A model generated the notes under the pieces. The model did no database searches, was not told the DNA's origin, and saw only the letters and a program-made list of their open reading frames with translations. Of a stretch of DNA of 64,000 bases, positions 26,390 through 34,064 are shown one piece after another; within the stretch, counting starts at the first letter, position 1; every line of letters starts with the position of its first letter. The position numbers and the translations under genes were made by a program. This DNA comes from Leptolyngbya sp. FACHB-8 (lineage in GTDB: Bacteria > Cyanobacteriota > Cyanobacteriia > Elainellales > Elainellaceae): NCBI RefSeq assembly GCF_014695575.1, contig NZ_JACJOO010000084.1, positions 1 to 64,000 on the forward strand, read 5' to 3'.

Positions 26390-28327
26390 ATGGTGAGTGA
26401 GACAACCACTGCTGCCCTGCAACCCACCCCAATGAGCCTGACCCCCGAATCTGAGGGAACATCCGAAACAATTCATACGGCCGGCACTAGTCACACATCA
26501 ACGATTACCCATCTATTTAACCGCCTGCAACCCGCCCCAGAGACGGTCGTGTTGCTGCTGGCTATTTTGATTGGCTCAGGGGCAGGAGCTGGGGTGGTAT
26601 TGTTTCGTTTCCTCACCCAGGTTCTCCACTTTGTGATGTTGGGGGATATTTACGGCTACCTGTCGGCGTGGGGACACTGGACATTAGCCCTGATTCCCCT
26701 GTTGGGCGGCCTGATTGTAGGGCTGATGCGGTGGCGTTTACAGGATTTTGGCCCGGGCTTAACGGCCCTAATGGAAACCGTCAAAGAGGGACGGGAACTC
26801 GGCCCCCTTAAACCCATTAGCAAAATGTTGGCCGCTGCCATTTCTTTAGGAAGTGGCGCATCCCTTGGCCCAGAAGGCCCCAGCGTGGAAATTGGAGCGA
26901 ATTTTAGCCTACTGATGGGCCAGGTTTTACAGGTATCCCGTGAACGTTTGCAGTTGCTTTTGGGGGCAGGAGCTGCCGCAGGCCTGGCTGCTGGCTTTAA
27001 CGCCCCCATCGCTGGGGTGTTCTTTGCCCTGGAAGTCGTTTTAGGAACCACCTTCGCCACCTCAGCAGTGAGCGTTGTGTTACTGGCAGCCGTGGTGGCC
27101 GCGTGGATTGCGCAAATTGGTCTGGGATTTCAGCCAGCCTTTTCACTTCCGGCCTATGAAGTGCGGAGTTTGTTGGAACTTCCGCTATATCTGGGCCTGG
27201 GTCTTTCAGCCAGCCTTGTCTCCGTGATTTACAAGAAGTTGATGGGGTTCTCCCAACAATCCTTCCATGGACAAGTGGCGGGGCTGCAATGGTTGGCACG
27301 GATTCCTCAATCCTTACACCCAGTGATTGGAGGAATTGGGGTTGGGCTAGTTTCCCTGAATTTTCCTGAAATTCTAGGCCCGGGCTATGAAACGGTGGAG
27401 TCTATGTTGCAGGATGTGCAATTTTCCTTGCAACTGGTGCTGGCTTTGCTGGTAGTGAAGTTGTTCATGACAGCGCTTAGCTTTGGCAGTGGCTTTGTTG
27501 GTGGGGTATTTGCTCCAGCTCTGTTTCTGGGCGCATCCCTTGGTTCGGCCTACGCCAAGATGCTGGCGATCGCCTTCCCCGCGCTTCATCCCTATATGGC
27601 TTCCCCTCCTGCCTATGCCATGGTAGGCATGGCCGCTGTGCTGGCTGGCAGTGTCCGGGCACCGCTCACCTCCATCCTGCTCCTGTTTGAACTCACCCAC
27701 GACTACCGTATTGTGTTGCCCTTAATGGCCGCGGTCGGCCTTAGCGTATGGCTGGTGGAACGGCTGCAACCCGCAGTCGTAATGGACTCGGACGGAGAAC
27801 AACAGGGTACCTCATTGGACGTGCCCGCTGTCGATCATTCTCCCTCCCTGCGAGTTACCGAGGCCATGTACGAAATGCCTCTGATCTTGCCAGGGGATAT
27901 ATCTCTTCTAGAAGCCGGGCGATCGCTCCTCCATCACAGGAGCCGCTGTGCCCTGGTACTCGGCAACGAGCAACAACTGTCAGGCATCATTACCCTGCAT
28001 GACATCAACCGTCTAGTTACTCGGCCAGCTGAAGAATTAGCAGAAACTGTTCTTCAGCAACCGCTTGAGCATCTCTGCACGACCGAGGTTGTTTACGCTT
28101 ATAGTGATGAGTTATTGTCAGAGGCGATCGCCCGCATGGCGACCCGGGGTCTTCACCAACTCCCCGTTGTCAAACGAGAACACCCCGATGTGGTTGTGGG
28201 TCTACTGACTCAGGATGACATTAACCTGGCCCAAACCCTGGCTCGCACCCAGGAAGTTCTCCAACCCCACCTGAATTCACAACCTGAACTTGAAAAAGAT
28301 TTGGCGCTGATCGCAGAATCCGATTAA
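26390..28327 (+). CDS. ClC-type chloride channel/transporter with CBS domains
   Basis: A 645-residue membrane protein of the ClC family, either a Cl-/H+ exchanger or channel. Membrane segments span about residues 55-455. The selectivity motifs are in order: GSGASLGPEGPSVEIGANFS near 161-180, with the gating Glu kept, GFNAPIAGVFFALEVVLG near 202-219, and GSGFVGGVFAPALFLGASLG near 366-385. The C-terminal tail (about 490-630) carries a CBS pair with LLEAGRSLLHHRSRCALVLG and LSEAIARMATRGLHQLPVV, which in ClC proteins often bind nucleotides. No neighbour suggests a specific role. The ATG follows a short leader with a weak ribosome site. Confidence 0.93.
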   Translation: MVSETTTAALQPTPMSLTPESEGTSETIHTAGTSHTSTITHLFNRLQPAPETVVLLLAILIGSGAGAGVVLFRFLTQVLHFVMLGDIYGYLSAWGHWTLALIPLLGGLIVGLMRWRLQDFGPGLTALMETVKEGRELGPLKPISKMLAAAISLGSGASLGPEGPSVEIGANFSLLMGQVLQVSRERLQLLLGAGAAAGLAAGFNAPIAGVFFALEVVLGTTFATSAVSVVLLAAVVAAWIAQIGLGFQPAFSLPAYEVRSLLELPLYLGLGLSASLVSVIYKKLMGFSQQSFHGQVAGLQWLARIPQSLHPVIGGIGVGLVSLNFPEILGPGYETVESMLQDVQFSLQLVLALLVVKLFMTALSFGSGFVGGVFAPALFLGASLGSAYAKMLAIAFPALHPYMASPPAYAMVGMAAVLAGSVRAPLTSILLLFELTHDYRIVLPLMAAVGLSVWLVERLQPAVVMDSDGEQQGTSLDVPAVDHSPSLRVTEAMYEMPLILPGDISLLEAGRSLLHHRSRCALVLGNEQQLSGIITLHDINRLVTRPAEELAETVLQQPLEHLCTTEVVYAYSDELLSEAIARMATRGLHQLPVVKREHPDVVVGLLTQDDINLAQTLARTQEVLQPHLNSQPELEKDLALIAESD

Positions 28328-29043
28328 TTCTTTTTAGATTTGTGGCACAAGTTATAGCTATTTTCCCGGCAACGGTAGTGGCAGGACTTATGTATTTTTG
28401 CCAGGTGTGGGGCCTTTCACACATCCAACAAAAGTACATCAATCTTGAAAGGGTTGAAATGGCCATTTATTCGATTGACAACATTCTCTATCCATCTCTA
28501 TGGAGATAGAGCATTACGCAGTGTAGTTAGGATAGTTTATTTTTGAAAAGCTTCGCGACTGAGGCTTCTCAAAAATAAACTTCCTGGTTGTGACTGCATA
28601 GTGCTATAAGAGAACATCGACATTGGATTAAATGGTTTATCGAGGATTACTTGGTATATATCAAACGAATGAATTACAACGATAAACCTCTGCCTTGAGA
28701 CTGTTTTTCTATAGAGTTAGATGCAGTAGAAGCAAAATACTTAACAACAGGAAAAATACAACATAAAATCGAATTCTTGAATGAAAGAATTTCCTGTTGT
28801 GAGTCGTTGGGTTGTAACTGTAGCGTTTGCTGTAGTGGCGATCGCCCTCATCTAATAAACCACTCTCTCTAATACTGTTTCTATGGCTGAGTTCACCACA
28901 CATTAATCGTGGTATTAAACAGTTAGATCCAGCAACCAAAGAAGAACACCAGGCTAAGCCTGGCGCTCTTCTTTGATACCAGCTAGTGCGAAACTGAAGA
29001 TCCACACTTAAATATGATGATTATTGACTTACCCCACCTATAT
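28328..29043. other. Large repeat-rich intergenic region, left part
   Basis: Several palindromes lie here. A decayed family E piece (AGGACTTATGTATTTTTG) starts at 28384. An AGTTTATTTTTGAAAAGCTT hairpin at 28534-28581 lies inside an imperfect inverted repeat (AGCATTACGCAGT and AGCACTATGCAGT reversed). AAAGAAGAACACCAGG forms a stem with its complement at 28938-28975. No annotated protein is supported except the tentative micropeptide at 28781. Confidence 0.5.
28781..28855 (+). CDS. Possible 24-residue single-span membrane micropeptide
   Basis: ATG to TAA encodes MKEFPVVSRWVVTVAFAVVA then a hydrophobic end (IALI). The peptide would cross a membrane once with a basic-charged N-terminal side. It matches none of the small photosystem or cytochrome b6f subunits that I know. 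No clear ribosome site is present, and the region is repeat-rich. Hypothetical only. Confidence 0.2.
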   Translation: MKEFPVVSRWVVTVAFAVVAIALI

Positions 29044-29144
29044 ACAGCATTCAAGCCTATGAGGTACAAGTTATTTTTGTGAGAGCCTCGCTCCGCGAGG
29101 CTCTCACAAAAATAGCTGCATTTTATTCAAGCGCAAAGCGCTGT
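29044..29144. repeat. Family B element, copy B3
   Basis: ACAGCATTCAAGCC at the left and GCGCAAAGCGCTGT at the right flank a hairpin GTGAGAGCCTCGCTCCGCGA with its complement. It is the most diverged full copy, 101 bp long. Confidence 0.85.
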
Positions 29145-29579
29145 AGAAACTAAACCTTGACATTTTTATTAATAGAAATAAAAATAATAAGGTGTTTCCA
29201 GGAATAAGTTTTAAGGAAACTTTTTCTGCCGATTAGATGCAGCTACCCACTCTCTCAATTTTGAGAAATTTGAGGAACAAGATTATTCAAATTTCTGTCT
29301 TACCCTTACAAAGAAACTGAAAGGTTATTTTTGAATTCAAAAATCCCCACTTTTCAGAAATTTCTATAAACCCATCAGGAAAGTTTTCATCTTTTTAGCC
29401 AGTTTTCCTACAGTCCAGGAATTGATTACTTAACGGCCTAAAGGCTGATTCATTAACGCTTAGATAAGGGCAATCAGGAAACTTCACGCTTACCTCAAGA
29501 GGCAAGTTAAGTGAACTGAATGCCTTCGTAAACCGATGCTTTTGGTACCTTTTCATATAACAAAGAGGAGTAAAGAAAC
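29145..29579. promoter_or_regulatory. AT-rich upstream region of the RTX esterase gene
   Basis: This segment is AT-rich with several runs of A or T (for example around 29160-29220 and 29330-29400). An AAAGAGGAG ribosome site sits 8 bp before the ATG at 29580. It probably holds the promoter. No operator is recognised. Confidence 0.5.
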
Positions 29580-31112
29580 ATGGCAGACCTGTATGTCTTT
29601 GGGGATAGTCTTTCGGATAATGGAAACTTGTTTGATGCGACCGGTAATCTTTTTCCCCCACCTCCTTATTTTGATGGTCGCCTTTCAAATGGCCTCCTTG
29701 CGGTTGAATACTTAGACACTCAACTACCAAATTACGAAATTACAGATAACAGCAATCTAGCTTTTTCAGGGGCAACAACCGGAAACTCTAATTCCCTGGA
29801 TGATGACCTGAATGCAGACCTACCAGGCTTACGAGATCAAATTGATGCCTTTACAGCCTCCGTTGGTACGGGTGACGCAGATCCAACTGATCTGTATCTG
29901 GTGTGGGCGGGGCCAAATAATTTTTTAGATCCGCTCAGGGATGAAGCAGCCATCGATCCCGTTGCGCTCATTCGTCAGGGTGCTCTTGATCTCCGGGAGG
30001 CAGCAACCCGGTTGTACGACTTGGGAGCTCGGAATTTAGTATTACCCAACATGGTGAATCTGGGGCGTTTACCAGGCACCCGCCAAGTGAGTGCTGATGC
30101 CACTGCTGTTAGCCGAGCCTTTAATGCAGCTCTTGCCCTGGAACTTGACAACCTGAGCTTTGATGTTACGCAAGTCGATGTGTTTGCGACAGGAGAGGCG
30201 GTCGCCGCCAATCCCAGCAGCTATGGCTTCACCAACATTACGGATCCAGCCTTTCAGCCTCCAAGCCTGCCGGTTTCTAATGCCGATGAGTACTTTTTCT
30301 GGGATACCTTCCATCCTACAACCCGAGGCCATGAAGTCCTGGGAAATGCTATCTATCAAACTATCACCGGGGAAATTCCTCCCCTGTCCTTTAACCAAGT
30401 ACGGGGTACGAATCGTGGAGAAACACTAAGAGGTACTGGTCGTAGAGATAACGTCGATGGCTTTGGTGGAAACGATATTTTGCGGGGACGCGGTCAGGGC
30501 GATCGCCTGGAAGGCTGGAATGGAAGCGACCAGATTTTCGGGGACCAGGGGAATGACATTCTTAGCGGGGGTGCTGGAATTGATTTCGTATTCGGCGGCG
30601 AGAACAACGACATTGCCTTCGGCGGCAATGATAACGACCGGATTTTAGGCCAGGCCGGTGCCGATATTTTAATTGGCGATCGCGGCAATGATTACATTCG
30701 CGGCGGTCTGGGCAATGATTACTTGCTGGGAGGGGAAGGAGACGATACGCTCCTGGGTGAAGATAATAATGACATCCTCAATGGTGGGGTGGGGAATGAC
30801 TCACTCTCAGGTGGAGCAGGAGGCGATCGCCTGGATGGAGGGGCCGGAGCGGATGTTCTCAGAGGCGGCCTCGGCGCTGATCGATTTGTTGCCCGCCCGG
30901 ATGGTGGCAAAGATATTATCCGAGACTTCATTCAGGGGCAAGATCGGCTGGATGTATCTAACTTTGGGTTCGACACCTTTGATGAATTGATCGATGAAGT
31001 TACCCTGGTTGGCACTACCATCGCCTTCAATACAACCGACTCGGTACGTTTGCTCGGTGTTAGTGCAACAAGCTTGACGGCCGCAGATTTTATCTTCGCT
31101 CCCACGGGCTGA
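29580..31112 (+). CDS. GDSL esterase/lipase with RTX repeats
   Basis: A 510-residue secreted hydrolase. Residues 1-265 are a GDSL/SGNH domain: FGDSLSDNGN at 7-16 has the nucleophile Ser10, a GPNN stretch near 109 fits block III, and FFWDTFHPTTRGHE near 239-252 supplies Asp and His. Residues about 275-450 are glycine- and aspartate-rich nonapeptide repeats (GGxGNDxLxGG type) that bind Ca2+ after export. The C-terminal 60 residues (GKDIIRDFIQGQDRLDVSNF) match the end of such proteins. There is no N-terminal signal peptide, as expected for a type I secretion substrate. A HlyB/HlyD operon lies 2.1 kb downstream. Confidence 0.9.
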   Translation: MADLYVFGDSLSDNGNLFDATGNLFPPPPYFDGRLSNGLLAVEYLDTQLPNYEITDNSNLAFSGATTGNSNSLDDDLNADLPGLRDQIDAFTASVGTGDADPTDLYLVWAGPNNFLDPLRDEAAIDPVALIRQGALDLREAATRLYDLGARNLVLPNMVNLGRLPGTRQVSADATAVSRAFNAALALELDNLSFDVTQVDVFATGEAVAANPSSYGFTNITDPAFQPPSLPVSNADEYFFWDTFHPTTRGHEVLGNAIYQTITGEIPPLSFNQVRGTNRGETLRGTGRRDNVDGFGGNDILRGRGQGDRLEGWNGSDQIFGDQGNDILSGGAGIDFVFGGENNDIAFGGNDNDRILGQAGADILIGDRGNDYIRGGLGNDYLLGGEGDDTLLGEDNNDILNGGVGNDSLSGGAGGDRLDGGAGADVLRGGLGADRFVARPDGGKDIIRDFIQGQDRLDVSNFGFDTFDELIDEVTLVGTTIAFNTTDSVRLLGVSATSLTAADFIFAPTG

Positions 31113-31303
31113 GCCAACCATGCCAAAGTCGCCATTTTTTGCGTACAAAGCGGATGAAAGAACGTCTCTAGTGAGCAATTTGCAAGGATGTCAGAGTCAG
31201 TTCAAGCTCATCTTCTAAATGCTAGAGCACGCTTTAAAACTGTCTGAAGGGCTAGGTTTGTGTGTGCTTGACGGACGCAAATCTAATCTTTAAAACGGAC
31301 TCT

Positions 31304-31347
31304 AGAACCCCGGTGGCCTTGAAAGTGCCGGGGTTCTGAGTTTTTTT
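31304..31347 (+). terminator. Intrinsic terminator after the RTX esterase gene
   Basis: AGAACCCCGG pairs with CCGGGGTTCT around a 14-base loop and is followed by GAG and a run of seven T. It is a textbook rho-independent terminator, 190 bp downstream of the stop codon. Confidence 0.85.
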
Positions 31348-31441
31348 AACTCAGCAACTGCGCAAGGTCCCAATTCACGGTAAAACAGAAAAGGACTGTC
31401 TTCAAATTTGTTTCACATTTAGGGATAACCCAATCGTCATC

Positions 31442-32446
31442 ATGACTGAGTCCTCTCCCCCTGTGACCGAACAAACCGCTGTAAACTCTGAAGCCGACCG
31501 TAGCGCGAAAGCCCGGCAACTGTTGGGGATGAAGGGAGCCACCTCTGGCGATACCAACATCTGGAAAATTCGCCTGCAACTGATGAAGCCCATCACCTGG
31601 ATTCCTCTCATCTGGGGTGTCCTTTGTGGGGCAGCTTCGTCTGGCCATTACACCTGGAACCTGGAAAACGTTCTTGTTGCAGCAGCCTGCATGCTCATGT
31701 CAGGCCCCTTGCTGGCTGGGTATACCCAAACCATCAACGATTTCTACGATCGCCACATCGACGCCATCAACGAACCCTATCGTCCCATTCCATCAGGCGC
31801 GATCAGCATTCCCCAGGTAGCCGTGCAAATCCTGGTCCTCCTTTTCGCCGGGATTGGCGTTGCCTATGCTCTGGATCAGTGGGCCGGTCACGAATTTCCT
31901 ATTTTGACGGCTCTGGCTGTGGGCGGGTCGTTCCTTTCTTACATCTACTCCGCACCCCCTTTGAAGCTGAAGCAAAATGGTTGGTTGGGCAACTATGCCT
32001 TGGGAGCCAGCTACATTGCACTCCCCTGGTGGGCAGGCCATGCGCTCTTTGGGGAACTCAACTGGAAGATTGTCGTGCTCACCCTTTTCTACAGCTTGTC
32101 GGGGTTGGGGATTGCTGTCGTAAATGACTTCAAGAGTGTAGAGGGCGATCGCCAACTTGGTCTCAAGTCTCTACCCGTGATGTTTGGTATTGAGAAAGCA
32201 GCCTGGATTTGTGTGTTGATGATCGACATTTTCCAGGCTGGGGTAGCGGCCTATTTAATGAGCGTCGGGCAAAACCTGTACGCCACGATTCTGCTGCTGT
32301 TCATCGTGCCGCAAATCACCTTTCAGGATATGTATTTCCTGCGAAACCCGCTGGAAAATGACGTGAAATATCAAGCCAGTGCTCAGCCATTCCTCGTATT
32401 TGGCATGCTAGTAACCGGAATCGCGCTGGGACATGTCGGGGGTTAA
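31442..32446 (+). CDS. chlG: Chlorophyll synthase
   Basis: ChlG attaches a geranylgeranyl or phytyl chain to chlorophyllide a, completing chlorophyll a synthesis in the thylakoid membrane. The 334-residue UbiA-superfamily prenyltransferase has about nine hydrophobic segments. NDFYDRHIDAINEPYRPIPS near residue 99-118 is the Asp-rich prenyl-diphosphate motif, and DFKSVEGDRQLGLKSLPVMFG near 228 is the second Asp-rich motif. SYIYSAPPLKLKQNGWLGNY near 160 is typical for chlorophyll synthases. It has its own terminator and stands between the RTX esterase and the secretion operon. Confidence 0.96.
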   Translation: MTESSPPVTEQTAVNSEADRSAKARQLLGMKGATSGDTNIWKIRLQLMKPITWIPLIWGVLCGAASSGHYTWNLENVLVAAACMLMSGPLLAGYTQTINDFYDRHIDAINEPYRPIPSGAISIPQVAVQILVLLFAGIGVAYALDQWAGHEFPILTALAVGGSFLSYIYSAPPLKLKQNGWLGNYALGASYIALPWWAGHALFGELNWKIVVLTLFYSLSGLGIAVVNDFKSVEGDRQLGLKSLPVMFGIEKAAWICVLMIDIFQAGVAAYLMSVGQNLYATILLLFIVPQITFQDMYFLRNPLENDVKYQASAQPFLVFGMLVTGIALGHVGG

Positions 32447-32461
32447 AGCCAATCACTCGTT

Positions 32462-32503
32462 GAGAAGAGAGGGCGGGTACGTTGTACCTGCCCTCTCTTC
32501 TTT
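32462..32503 (+). terminator. Terminator after chlG
   Basis: GAGAAGAGAGGGCGGGTAC and its complement form a long stem followed by TTT. It begins 16 bp after the chlG stop. Confidence 0.8.
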
Positions 32504-32516
32504 ATCCTGAAGAACA

Positions 32517-32740
32517 CGGGTTCGGAATACGCTGAAATGCCCATTTTGGCGAACACGAAGCCTAGTACGCTGTCGAGAAGTTTTTGAGGGGTCTAAGACC
32601 CCTCAAAAACTTCTCAAATTTCATGTTCAAGTCCGGGTTAACCCCACACTTGAACATTGACAGACCACTAGGCCAAACTAGACGTTTTCGAGGGGCACGC
32701 GTTGCGCAGCACTCAAAAACGCCCTTAACCTGTCAAAACC
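32517..32740. repeat. Decayed family A element interrupted by a family D insertion
   Basis: Bases 32519-32560 read GTTCGGAATACGCTGAAATG then CCATTTTGGCG, matching the reverse complement of A2. Bases 32672-32730 resume with GCCAAACTAGACGTTTTCGA and CGCCCTTAACC, the remainder of the same element. The D copy at 32562-32671 lies exactly between, in what would be the loop of the first hairpin. Confidence 0.75.
32562..32671. repeat. Family D palindromic element, copy D3 (nested)
   Basis: CTAGTACGCTGTC and GACAGACCACTAG are the terminal inverted repeats, and both ends carry CTAG. The first internal hairpin is GAAGTTTTTGAGGGGTC with its complement; TGTTCAAGTCCGGGTTAACC with the complementary CACTTGAACA forms a second. 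It is inserted in a family A copy. Confidence 0.82.
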
Positions 32741-32788
32741 TGTAGCAACAGGGAATCAGGACGTTGCCATGATTCCCTGTTGCTACAG
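32740..32788. repeat. Palindrome with 18-bp arms
   Basis: CTGTAGCAACAGGGAATC pairs with GATTCCCTGTTGCTACAG around AGGACGTTGCCAT. It is single-copy in the window and adjacent to the nested A/D element. Confidence 0.7.
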
Positions 32789-33269
32789 TCTACCTAGCAA
32801 TAGCTATAACTGTGTTTGAGAAGGAATGTTATGCCTAAAATTCCTCTCTTATGTTTTATTTTATACTGGCATATATAGCGTTTACCTAAAATTTAGAAAC
32901 AAAAGGAGCGAGCCGAAGTAAAATCGCTAGCCTCTCCTTTTATCTCAGCAGCAGGGATCGCCACAACAGACCCAAGCACAGATAGACATTAACTTTCGTA
33001 ATCTATTCCTATCAGGAAACTTGCCTGTTTCGTCTTGTATCAGACTGGGTACTCTACCAAAAGAAGTGGAAGAGTTCTCTGCCTTAGTGGGCTTACCTTT
33101 GATGCAGATGAGTCCAAAACTTTATTTTTCTGGTGTAAAAACTTTTGCAATAATTTATGGTTTTTCCTGAAATGAATCCCCTAAGGTAAGGGTCGTAGCT
33201 TAATAACAGCGATTTCGTTAGTCCAATCGTGCCCCTTCACCTGCCCCTGTTTGTCCATAGGCCCAAATC
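32789..33269. other. Upstream region of the secretion operon
   Basis: These 480 bp are AT-rich and contain no supported gene or repeat. The promoter for the PPIase-HlyB-HlyD operon presumably lies here. Confidence 0.4.
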
Positions 33270-34064
33270 ATGACGGTTGTTTTACAGGTTGGAAATCGAC
33301 AGGTTACTACCGAAGACATTATGCCCCTGCTGGCGGGTTATCGGATGCTGCCGCAACTCCTTCAGGAAGTGCTGGTAGACGAGGCGATCGCCCAGTGGGA
33401 GCAAGCTTTAGAAGAGCCTGCGTTTACCCAGGAAGAGGCTGGTGCCGCCCGCAACCAATTCCTGGCCCAGAATCAAATTAATAATGATGAAACTTATCAG
33501 GTGTGGCTGACGCGCCACAGCATGACTCCCCAGCAGCTAGAAGCACTGGCGATTCGCAATTTACGTATAGAAAAGTTTAAAGAAGCGACCTGGGGACCGA
33601 AACTGGAGTCCTATTTCCTAAATCGAAAAGCTAGCCTGGATCGAGTCATCTACTCACTCATCCGCACTCAAGACGTGGGGATCGCTCAGGAGCTTTATTT
33701 TCGGATTCAGGAAGGCGAACAGACTTTTGCAGAGCTGGCTCGCACCTATTCCCAGGGACCAGAAGCTCAAACCGACGGCCTGATTGGCCCGGTTGAACTG
33801 AGCGTGCCTCACCCGACCCTGGCCCAGATGCTCTCTGTGAGTCAACCTGGGCAGCTCTGGCCTCCTACCCGGATTGGGGAATGGATGGTTATTGTGCGGC
33901 TAGAGCGCTTTATTCCAGCACAGATGGATGACAACATGCGCCATCGCTTGCTGAACGAACTCTTTAGTACCTGGTTAGAGGAACAACTCGGCCATCTAAC
34001 CGCTGCCCTGTCGGCAAATTCTGCCCGTCCTCAAGAAGCCCCTTCTGCCTTAACTGACGCATGA
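33270..34064 (+). CDS. Parvulin-type peptidylprolyl isomerase (secretion operon)
   Basis: A 264-residue protein with a SurA-like helical N-terminus (residues about 1-115) and a parvulin domain (about 125-225), the latter marked by EGEQTFAELARTYSQGPEAQ and LIGPVELSVPHPTLAQML. There is no signal peptide, so it should act in the cytoplasm, perhaps as a chaperone keeping the substrate unfolded before type I export. Its stop overlaps the start of the HlyB-like gene by 4 bp (ATGA), which implies translational coupling. Similar PPIase-HlyB-HlyD operons occur in other cyanobacteria. Its isomerase activity is untested. Confidence 0.82.
   Translation: MTVVLQVGNRQVTTEDIMPLLAGYRMLPQLLQEVLVDEAIAQWEQALEEPAFTQEEAGAARNQFLAQNQINNDETYQVWLTRHSMTPQQLEALAIRNLRIEKFKEATWGPKLESYFLNRKASLDRVIYSLIRTQDVGIAQELYFRIQEGEQTFAELARTYSQGPEAQTDGLIGPVELSVPHPTLAQMLSVSQPGQLWPPTRIGEWMVIVRLERFIPAQMDDNMRHRLLNELFSTWLEEQLGHLTAALSANSARPQEAPSALTDA

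Noticed and set aside
28709-29005. 98-residue minus-strand ORF
   Set aside because: It covers a hairpin and AT-rich sequence, with a low-complexity hydrophobic end and no ribosome site or family match.
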